5,555 nt of DNA from positions 1-5,555 of the forward strand of contig JAJYOQ010000292.1 of NCBI GenBank assembly GCA_021796135.1, read 5' to 3'. The notes beneath the pieces are model-generated. The model did not search any database. It saw only the letters and a list, made by a program, of their open reading frames with translations, and was not told where the DNA came from. Shown one piece after another: positions 1 to 4,196 of the stretch. Made by a program: the position numbers and the translations under genes. The stretch comes from Bacteroidota bacterium (GTDB lineage Bacteria; Bacteroidota; Ignavibacteria; Ignavibacteriales; Ignavibacteriaceae). The stretch's first letter is position 1. Every line of letters starts with the position of its first letter.

Positions 1-28
1 TACGAACTTCTTTTAATTTATTGCTCAT
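1..28 (-). CDS. Start of an XRE-family HTH gene, cut by the window edge
   Basis: Reading leftward, an ATG at 28-26 opens nine codons, MSNKLKEVR, before the window ends. The segment matches residues of the XRE antitoxin at 316-633 (SNKLKEVR, just before its helix-turn-helix), and 27 bases are identical between the two places in opposite orientation. A GAAGG sequence lies about six bases upstream of the ATG (around 35-40, minus strand), a plausible ribosome binding site. Short XRE regulators often begin with such a helix, so a small repressor or antitoxin is likely. Only the first residues are visible, so the identification rests on the paralogous match. It could instead be a relic of a duplicated antitoxin. 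Confidence 0.5.
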
Positions 29-56
29 AGATAACCTTCATATTTTTGGGTTACCT

Positions 57-84
57 ATATTATGACCTAACGACTATTTTACAA
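57..84 (-). promoter_or_regulatory. Candidate promoter of the leftward XRE gene, flanked by GGTTACCT repeats
   Basis: On the minus strand TTGTAA (84-79) and TAATAT (62-57) are separated by 16 bases, a weak sigma70-like match upstream of the ATG at 28. The 8-mer GGTTACCT occurs at 49-56 and again at 94-101, one on each side of this promoter and 45 bp apart. GGTNACC is itself a dyad, so the pair could be regulator half-sites. Seen by eye only; the promoter consensus of this organism is unknown. Confidence 0.3.
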
Positions 85-145
85 GTCTGCTTCGGTTACC
101 TTATTTTTGATCCAATGCGGTAATGTTGACTTGCTCAAATGTGTC

Positions 146-174
146 TTGACTTTATATCAAATTTGACATATATT
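146..174 (+). promoter_or_regulatory. Candidate promoter with embedded palindrome for the toxin-relic/antitoxin operon
   Basis: TTGACT (146-151) and TATATT (169-174) are spaced by 17 bases, five of six matches to each sigma70 box. TATATTTT at 169-176 also fits the Bacteroidetes -7 pattern TAnnTTTG except for its last base. The spacer and -10 contain the dyad TATATCAAATTTGACATA (153-170), whose core TCAAATTTGA is a perfect 10-bp palindrome. A repressor there would block the promoter, as expected for autorepression by an XRE antitoxin. The transcript would start near 181, just before the relic toxin ORF. Confidence 0.5.
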
Positions 175-185
175 TTACAGCATAA

Positions 186-314
186 TTGGCTGAAAAAACA
201 ATTAAGAAGCGAAAACCATTAACTTGGTTAAATTGTGAAATTCAAACACCTTTAGAGAATATCAACCGCTGTAAAAGCCGGTTAAAAGATTATGATAATT
301 TATTGGAGAAGTAA
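186..314 (+). pseudogene. Internally deleted RelE/HigB-type (Gp49-like) toxin remnant
   Basis: An open frame of 42 codons runs from a possible TTG start at 186 to TAA at 312-314, one base before the antitoxin ATG at 316. It follows a stop at 183-185. Its first part (KPLTWLNCEIQTP) resembles the N-terminus of a Gp49-like toxin family, remembered as beginning KPLxWLxGEIxTPPFS. Its second part (CKSRLKDYD near the end) resembles that family's C-terminus, where TPxxxIxxCKxRLxxYD follows the KKTxKTP segment. Full members are around 110 residues, so about 70 central residues, including the catalytic and ribosome-binding core, seem to be missing. The two halves join at a TP dipeptide, consistent with deletion between short repeats. 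The product cannot be an active RNase toxin. The family call comes from memory of family patterns. Confidence 0.6.
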
Positions 315-315
315 G

Positions 316-633
316 ATGGCATTAACTTATGAAGAAAAAAAGAAACGTCTTGAAGCTGCAGGCTGGAAGGTCGGAAATGCCGAAGATTTACTTGGACTTA
401 CTACAGCAGAATCCGAATATATTGATGTTAAAATAGCATTGAGCAATAAATTAAAAGAAGTTCGTATAAAGCATAAATTGACACAAGTAGAAACAGCCAA
501 GATTCTAAAGACCAGTCAATCCAGACTTGCTAAAATGGAAAAAGGTGATCCTTCAGCTACTGCTGATTTACTTATTAAAGCTCTATTTTTACTCGGAGTT
601 AAAAAGAAAAATCTCCCAAAAATCTTATCGTAG
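316..633 (+). CDS. XRE-family HTH antitoxin (HigA-like), 105 aa
   Basis: This is a small DNA-binding antitoxin that would neutralise a RelE/HigB-type toxin and repress its own operon. The N-terminal part (residues 8-30, KKRLEAAGWKVG then EDLLGLT) is typical of antitoxins paired with Gp49-like toxins. Residues about 46-94 form the HTH_3 domain: helix 2 starts at LTQVETAKIL, recognition helix 3 is SQSRLAKME, followed by KGDPSATADLLIKALFLLG. I chose ATG 316 because GGAG at 305-308 sits seven bases upstream and the family starts here; an in-frame ATG at 292 would add eight unrelated residues. The toxin remnant ends one base before it, so the pair was an operon. With the toxin deleted, this is now an orphan antitoxin. 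A segment of it (440-466) is repeated inverted at 1-27. Confidence 0.88.
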   Translation: MALTYEEKKKRLEAAGWKVGNAEDLLGLTTAESEYIDVKIALSNKLKEVRIKHKLTQVETAKILKTSQSRLAKMEKGDPSATADLLIKALFLLGVKKKNLPKILS

Positions 634-805
634 TTTCTCTTATGTTAATGCCACATCCTCGACATTGAATAAAATTTTTAATTAACATTATCCACCTTAA
701 ATTAATGAAAAAGTTGTCCAAGGATTTGGCTACACATTAATATTTATAAAAGTTAAATTTTTCATTACTTATTATATATGCCCAATTATATTGAATTTTT
801 ATTTT

Positions 806-934
806 TGTGGGAAAACTTCACAATTTTAGTTTCAAAGGGGTCGAATTTGACTCCTTTCTTTTTGAAGCGGGAAGTATGGTCAAAGTTTAATCGATAATTG
901 TAATGCCCGCCTAATCCAAGTTCTACAATTCTTT
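806..934. repeat. Direct repeat copy 1: relic of an antitoxin 3' end plus downstream sequence
   Basis: These 129 bases align with 4067-4196 with seven substitutions and one single-base gap (about 94% identity, counted by eye), in the same orientation. In copy 2 the last 56 bases code for the antitoxin C-terminus (RIVELGLGGHLQLSIKL plus stop) and the rest is downstream. Here the one-base deletion after 902 breaks that frame, so copy 1 is non-coding debris. The match ends at 934, which is the last base of the TGA stop codon of the unrelated leftward gene. No similarity extends below 806. Confidence 0.85.
834..864 (+). terminator. Terminator-like hairpin within repeat copy 1
   Basis: As rightward RNA, AAAGGGGTC (834-842) pairs with GACTCCTTT (849-857) over nine positions including one G-U wobble, around a six-base loop, followed by CTTTTTG. 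This resembles an intrinsic terminator for rightward transcripts. On the other strand the wobble becomes an A-C mismatch and the T-tract is short, so it serves leftward transcripts less well. The palindromic GGGGTC/GACTCC core could alternatively be a REP-like element. Confidence 0.4.
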
Positions 935-1521
935 CACGCTTGATCTTCCAGTTGGCTTATTTGATTAATTAAATATCCCCGTGTTTCAGTGTCATCTTCA
1001 ATATTTAGTCGTTTATTTATTTCAATAAATTTTGTGCTTAAAGTTATGAATTTCTCAGAAGCCAAATATTTTGATAGCCATTCGCTAAAGTCCGAAAGTT
1101 CTGCTTGTCCACTTGAGTATTCAAAATAGTCGCAAAACTCCGGAGTGTCAGTGTTGGAAAACTCATATTTGTCTAGCGGAAGAATTGGTCTGTCAAAAAA
1201 CTTGGCGAACAGATAGGTGTTTGAACAAAATGTTTCAAATGCTTTTTTCTCTGCATCCTTGAGATTACCTGTCTTGAAAAGAATAATAGTCCATTCGAAT
1301 AGAAAGTCGGGAAAACCGCAGTCGTCCGGAAAGTTTTTATGAAACCATTTTGTGTATTTAAGAGCGCCGGAAAAGTCGCCGAGTTTTATGTATAAGTTTG
1401 TCGGTAAATAACGAAGTCCGCGACTGTCATCATAAGCGCCGAACTTTCGTTTTTCTGCTGCAAGTGTTCGTTTAATGTCGGCAATTTTTTTCTTTATCTT
1501 TTCAGTTTGATTAGAGGTCAT
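934..1521 (-). CDS. TPR-like protein of unknown function, 195 aa
   Basis: No characterised family is recognised with confidence. The protein starts with a basic, coiled-coil-prone helix (residues 5-25, EKIKKKIADIKRTLAAEKRK). It continues with two TPR-like helical hairpins: about 40-66 (LPTNLYIKLGDFSGALKYTK then WFHKNFPDD), with the LG...A...P pattern, and about 73-98 (FEWTIILFKTGNLKDAEKKAFETF). The rest is acidic and helical. There is no signal peptide or membrane segment, so it is probably cytosolic and may bind a partner protein. The ATG is preceded only by a weak GAGA. The stop lies exactly at the junction with repeat copy 1, so the gene's 3' flank was replaced by, or inserted beside, antitoxin debris. 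I recall similar uncharacterised proteins in Flavobacteria-like genomes, but this was not checked. Confidence 0.8.
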   Translation of the reverse strand: MTSNQTEKIKKKIADIKRTLAAEKRKFGAYDDSRGLRYLPTNLYIKLGDFSGALKYTKWFHKNFPDDCGFPDFLFEWTIILFKTGNLKDAEKKAFETFCSNTYLFAKFFDRPILPLDKYEFSNTDTPEFCDYFEYSSGQAELSDFSEWLSKYLASEKFITLSTKFIEINKRLNIEDDTETRGYLINQISQLEDQA

Positions 1522-1844
1522 ATCTCAAATGTGATCAAATATTTTCTTCTTTTTAGACTATCGTATGTTTTTCTGTTTGGTCTGTTAACAATTAGCATTC
1601 AAATAGTCTTGGCTTAAATTTCAAATTCAGTTCTTTTTACTTATCCTCTTTTGCTCTATTGTTTTACTAGATGTTCTTCAAAAGTTATCTTAAAATGGAA
1701 CAAAAGTCAAAACAATTTTTAGGATATTAATAAGAATAAAAATAAATGTTTATTTCTATATCAAGTACTCTGAAACTGCTTAGAACCGGCGCAGAAAAAA
1801 TCGTAAAAGCGTTGAAAACATTGAATTTCCAAGTAATTTGATTG

Positions 1845-1883
1845 CAAATTGGTTTACAAAACGTTTACAAATTGGTTTACAAT
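1845..1883. repeat. Three helically phased GTTTACAAA boxes
   Basis: The box GTTTACAAA occurs at 1852-1860 and 1863-1871, and as GTTTACAAT at 1875-1883. Starts are 11 and 12 bases apart, about one DNA turn, so all three lie on the same face of the helix. The outer two lie within a 15-base direct repeat CAAATTGGTTTACAA (1845-1859 and 1868-1882). This arrangement is typical of cooperative regulator sites or short iterons. No replication or partition gene is in the window, so a regulatory role for the downstream envelope genes is more likely. Confidence 0.55.
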
Positions 1884-1949
1884 CTGTCATACAATGTTGA
1901 GTTTGCCTTTAAATTCAGAACAAATTAACTTTACATATTGGCGCTAAAT

Positions 1950-1970
1950 ATTGATCGGTAATTGATCAAT
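1950..1970. promoter_or_regulatory. 21-bp perfect dyad, possible operator
   Basis: ATTGATC (1950-1956) and GATCAAT (1964-1970) are exact inverted arms around a seven-base spacer GGTAATT, centred at 1960. The site lies about 30 bases before the first ATG of the lipoprotein leader relic and about 70 bases after the phased boxes. Size and symmetry fit a dimeric regulator's operator. A hairpin role is less likely because the loop is large and no T-tract follows. Confidence 0.4.
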
Positions 1971-1992
1971 AGCAAAAAATGATTCGATGTTA

Positions 1993-2070
1993 ATGAAAAG
2001 AGGAAACTCTGTCGTAATTACCGCATTTATTATATTTTACTCAAGTTGCAAAGAAAAAGCTTATGAATAG
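1993..2070 (+). pseudogene. Truncated lipoprotein leader (25 codons)
   Basis: This short frame starts at ATG 1993 (or ATG 1987, two codons earlier) and ends at TAG 2068-2070. It reads as a complete lipoprotein signal peptide: a basic N-terminus MKRGNS, a hydrophobic stretch VVITAFIIF, then a lipobox YSSC with cysteine at residue 19 and a charged KEK tail. After the TAG the +1 frame continues as SDNIFSNPFGRIDQRQNISY (residues 5-24 of the frame opening at 2063). Its NPF and NISY spacing is like the opening of FlgD-Ig/type IX sorting domains (NPFNPxTxIxYxLP). It therefore looks like a frameshifted, shortened older lipoprotein copy placed just before the intact one. It may still be translated as a leader peptide. 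Confidence 0.45.
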
Positions 2071-2149
2071 AACAAGTGATAATATCTTTAGTAATCCTTT
2101 TGGGAGAATAGATCAAAGACAAAACATTTCATACAATAGAGTGAGAATA

Positions 2150-2464
2150 ATGAAAGTATTCTATTTTTCAATACTAATATTAGTTGTGACCTTATTTGGT
2201 TGTAAATCATCTATACTTGATGATCCTTCAATTCTTATAAATTATTCAGTTCCTGAAAAATCCATGGTAAAAATGACAATAGAAAATAGTTACAACACTG
2301 TGATTGAAACTCCTGTTGATAAGGAACAGAATGCTGGGGCATATTCAGTTAGTCTTGATGCATCGAAGTATGCTGAAGGAGTCTACTTTTTTACGATTGA
2401 ATTAAAGGGAGTGAATAGTTCTTACTATTCGAAAATTACAAAAAATTTGTTATTGGTAAAGTAA
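2150..2464 (+). CDS. Minimal lipoprotein with one FlgD-Ig / T9SS-sorting-like domain
   Basis: The start is set at ATG 2150, where a signal peptide begins (MKVFYFSILILVVTLFGC, lipobox LFGC, lipidated Cys18); an in-frame ATG at 2063 would place 29 unrelated residues in front. The mature part is about 87 residues and resembles the C-terminal beta-sandwich that ends many Bacteroidota secreted proteins: ILINYSVPEKSMVKMTIEN (about 28-46), NAGAYSVSLDASKYAEGVYF (about 67-86), then KNLLLVK at the C-terminus. Normally this domain follows a long passenger; here it stands alone on a lipid anchor, probably in the outer membrane. The stop TAA overlaps by one base the ATG of the beta-barrel gene (TAATG), implying translational coupling and a shared function. 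No strong Shine-Dalgarno site is present. Domain assignment is by pattern. Confidence 0.75.
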   Translation: MKVFYFSILILVVTLFGCKSSILDDPSILINYSVPEKSMVKMTIENSYNTVIETPVDKEQNAGAYSVSLDASKYAEGVYFFTIELKGVNSSYYSKITKNLLLVK

Positions 2465-3111
2465 TGATAAAAATATTTTTATTCTCAATACTTTTTTTAT
2501 TCAGCAATTCAATAATCATGGCTCAAAATAAAATTAATATTAATATGGGCTATGGTTATTATTTAAGTAATTCTGAAAACTCGACAAAAATAATGGGAAA
2601 TAATAAATTTCAATCTTATATTTTGTATGATTTTAGTTACCAAAGGGAAAATTTATTTGGTTTCAATATAATGTTTGAATATAGCTATCAGCAAATTACA
2701 AAGAAAGACATTATTGAATTTATAAGATATAATCCTGGTCCGAATCCATCTCCACCCCCATTTCAGGGCGATATAAAGCTTACCAGCCATAATTTCGATC
2801 TTGATTATTCGGCAAAAATTAGCAATTATATTTCTTATGGAATTGGTCCATCGTTCATAATTGTTAATAGAATCTTAGAGGTAGATACAGTACTTTATGA
2901 TAAATTAGCATCTTCCGGAATTGGGATAAATGGATATGTGGAATTTTCTATACCTTTAAATGCTAGTAAAGAATATTTTTTCTTTACTTCAAAACTAAAA
3001 TTTAGATATACTCATTCCGTATGGTTTGATAAAGGTATTAGATATCTGGATGGCTATCAACAGGAATACTTTACTTCTCAGATTTTGGCGGGCATAGGCT
3101 ATGCTTTCTAA
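2464..3111 (+). CDS. Outer-membrane beta-barrel protein, 215 aa
   Basis: The product has a signal peptide (hydrophobic residues 3-18, cleavage probably near MAQ/N at 21-22). It is followed by alternating beta-strands rich in Tyr, Phe, Asn and Gly (for example ININMGYGYYL and FGFNIMFEYSYQQI), and it ends in a strand with terminal phenylalanine (ILAGIGYAF), a usual insertion signal for outer-membrane barrels. A proline-rich loop PGPNPSPPP lies near residues 91-99. The size fits an eight-stranded OmpW/OmpX-like or OMP_b-brl barrel. Its ATG overlaps the lipoprotein stop by one base, so the two are co-translated and the lipoprotein may be a partner or accessory. No substrate or channel function can be read from the sequence. 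Confidence 0.8.
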   Translation: MIKIFLFSILFLFSNSIIMAQNKININMGYGYYLSNSENSTKIMGNNKFQSYILYDFSYQRENLFGFNIMFEYSYQQITKKDIIEFIRYNPGPNPSPPPFQGDIKLTSHNFDLDYSAKISNYISYGIGPSFIIVNRILEVDTVLYDKLASSGIGINGYVEFSIPLNASKEYFFFTSKLKFRYTHSVWFDKGIRYLDGYQQEYFTSQILAGIGYAF

Positions 3112-3146
3112 TATAAAAAATGCAATCCGTCTGTTCGGGGATGCGG

Positions 3147-3169
3147 GTTAGGCACAACTACGTTAGTTG
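3147..3169 (+). repeat. Small hairpin with a GTTAGGC box
   Basis: CAACTA (3155-3160) and TAGTTG (3164-3169) are exact inverted arms around CGT, just downstream of GTTAGGC (3147-3153). The block 3131-3180 is richer in G+C than its surroundings and lies between the barrel gene and the TonB-C gene. GTTAGGC fits the GTTRRRY core of integron attC sites, but no inverse RYYYAAC partner pairs with it, so an attC is not supported. It is too weak and lacks a T-tract for a confident terminator. Confidence 0.25.
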
Positions 3170-3240
3170 CAAAGGAATATATGGAGAAATAAATAAAAGT
3201 TATGAAAAACAATTGTATTAAGGATATGAAAGCTTTAGAA

Positions 3241-3244
3241 GGAG
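3241..3244 (+). promoter_or_regulatory. Shine-Dalgarno site GGAG of the TonB-C gene
   Basis: AAGGAGAA precedes ATG 3252 with seven bases between GGAG and the start codon, fixing the start. It lies inside the last codons of a 15-codon reading frame (3202-3249, ATG to TAA) that ends two bases before this ATG. That frame could act as a coupled leader, though it may be fortuitous. Confidence 0.5.
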
Positions 3245-3251
3245 AATAATT

Positions 3252-3737
3252 ATGCTTAATTTAAATAAAGTAATTTTCATTAAAATACTTTCTATTTGCA
3301 TAAATATTTCGCCAGTATTATTAAAAGCGCAAACGAAACATCTTAACGAAAGAATTAAATGTGATAGTTTAAGCAAATATATGGATATCGGTTTGATAGT
3401 TGAGAGAGAGCCAGAATTAAAGAAATCATTAGCCGAAACTGAAAATGATTTTCTGCAGTTAATTGATACAACTGGTTTTAATAAGACAATTTATATAAAA
3501 TTGTATGTTGATACACTTGGGAATGCAAACTGTCCTATAATAATTAAAGGAAAAATTAATAATAAATTAGATTCTATATCTATCAATTTTGTATCACAGC
3601 TTAAATTTACCCCTGGACTAAGATTAAGAAAGAAATTTGGAATGTTTATAGTAATTCCATTATATAATAATGATTTGAAAGAGACACCAGAAATGATAAG
3701 AAAAAATGGTAAATGGTATGAAAAAGAGAAAAGATAA
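3252..3737 (+). CDS. Exported protein with a TonB C-terminal-like domain, 161 aa
   Basis: Residues 5-26 form a signal peptide ending in LLKAQ, so the protein is exported to the periplasm or outer membrane. Residues about 78-138 match the TonB_C fold pattern: KTIYIKLYVDTLGNANCPII, where the VDxxG turn sits between two strands, then a helix, then FTPG (119-122) in the place of the usual W-x-PG, and a final strand FIVIPL. True TonB proteins have an uncleaved transmembrane anchor and a proline-rich linker; both are absent, so it is probably a stand-alone TonB-C-like domain protein rather than an energy transducer. A charged tail (KNGKWYEKEKR) follows the domain. It lies 140 bases after the barrel gene on the same strand and may be in the same operon. 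Confidence 0.72.
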   Translation: MLNLNKVIFIKILSICINISPVLLKAQTKHLNERIKCDSLSKYMDIGLIVEREPELKKSLAETENDFLQLIDTTGFNKTIYIKLYVDTLGNANCPIIIKGKINNKLDSISINFVSQLKFTPGLRLRKKFGMFIVIPLYNNDLKETPEMIRKNGKWYEKEKR

Positions 3738-4066
3738 AATATCATTTAACGTTATAAAGATTCATGAAAAAGTTTTCCCAATCCCTGTTTAATATTCGAC
3801 TTGGATTTTACTGTCCAAATTTTCTAAATAAGAAATGGCAAACCATCTATTAATAATGTCACCGGATATTATTTTTAAAGAGCATTTTTATTGCGGATAG
3901 ACTCTTGACTAAGGAATAGTTTATATTTATACTTTCTCATAGTTATATTATGAGTAATAAAATCACATTTTCAATATAAATAAGCATATATCGGTTAGAT
4001 CTTTGGAATTGCTCAATTCTTTATTTAAGATGGATAAACTTTTTTTACTTTAAATGAAGATATGAC
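3738..4066. other. Gene-free interval before the second repeat copy
   Basis: No credible reading frame is seen on either strand. The interval contains a rightward promoter-like pair with an adjoining dyad (3905-3954) and one arm (3885-3901) of an imperfect inverted repeat whose partner is at 4828-4844. There is no clear terminator after the TonB-C gene. Confidence 0.5.
3905..3954 (+). promoter_or_regulatory. Orphan rightward promoter with a dyad at its start site
   Basis: TTGACT (3905-3910) and TATACT (3928-3933) are 17 bases apart, five of six matches to each sigma70 box. Immediately downstream, CTCATA (3936-3941) and TATGAG (3949-3954) form an exact dyad covering the expected transcription start, a typical repressor position. 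No rightward gene follows before 4866, because 4141-4776 is coded on the other strand. It may be a leftover of a lost gene, or may start a short RNA ending at the hairpin at 4095-4117. Confidence 0.35.
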
Positions 4067-4196
4067 TGTGGGAAAAATTCACAATCCAAGTTTCAAAGGG
4101 GTCGAATTTGACTCCTTACTTCTTGAAGCGGGAAGTATGGTCAAAGTTTAATCGATAATTGTAAATGTCCGCCTAATCCAAGTTCTACAATTCTTT
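4067..4196. repeat. Direct repeat copy 2: antitoxin 3' end plus downstream sequence
   Basis: This is the 130-base partner of 806-934. Bases 4141-4196 are the functional C-terminal codons and stop of the fused toxin-antitoxin gene, so this copy is the likely source. The flanking part contains the same GGGGTC/GACTCC hairpin (4095-4117), but the trailing T-run is interrupted (ACTTCTT). The two copies start 3261 bases apart in direct orientation. Confidence 0.85.

Larger units (their letters stand above)
1522..1986. other. Gene-free interval between divergent genes
   Basis: No convincing coding frame is seen here on either strand. The interval holds an A+T-rich mirror AAATAAA/TTTATTT (1740-1755), the phased GTTTACAAA boxes (1852-1883) and a 21-bp dyad (1950-1970), listed separately. 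It separates the leftward TPR-like gene from the rightward envelope cluster, so promoters for both must lie in it. I found no clear -35/-10 pair with normal spacing. Confidence 0.5.

Noticed and set aside
292..315. Upstream ATG at 292 as the antitoxin start
   Set aside because: It would add eight residues that overlap the toxin remnant's frame, whereas ATG 316 has a GGAG at the right distance and matches the family's usual start.
1740..1755. AAATAAA/TTTATTT palindrome as a functional hairpin
   Set aside because: It is composed only of A and T apart from one G, with a two-base loop; such mirrors are expected by chance in DNA this A+T-rich.
3147..3169. Integron attC-like site
   Set aside because: GTTAGGC fits the core consensus, but no complementary RYYYAAC site is placed to pair with it, no integrase is present, and the nearby hairpin does not include the core.
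3491..3745. Leftward open frame of 84 codons
   Set aside because: It lies wholly opposite the TonB-C-like gene; the product is a hydrophobic string with no family pattern, as expected from the antisense of A-rich codons.
703..3785. Similar ATGAAAAAGTT-TCC strings at about 704-718 and 3763-3777
   Set aside because: Only 14 of 15 bases match in an A-rich string, and the flanks do not align, so common origin is not supported.
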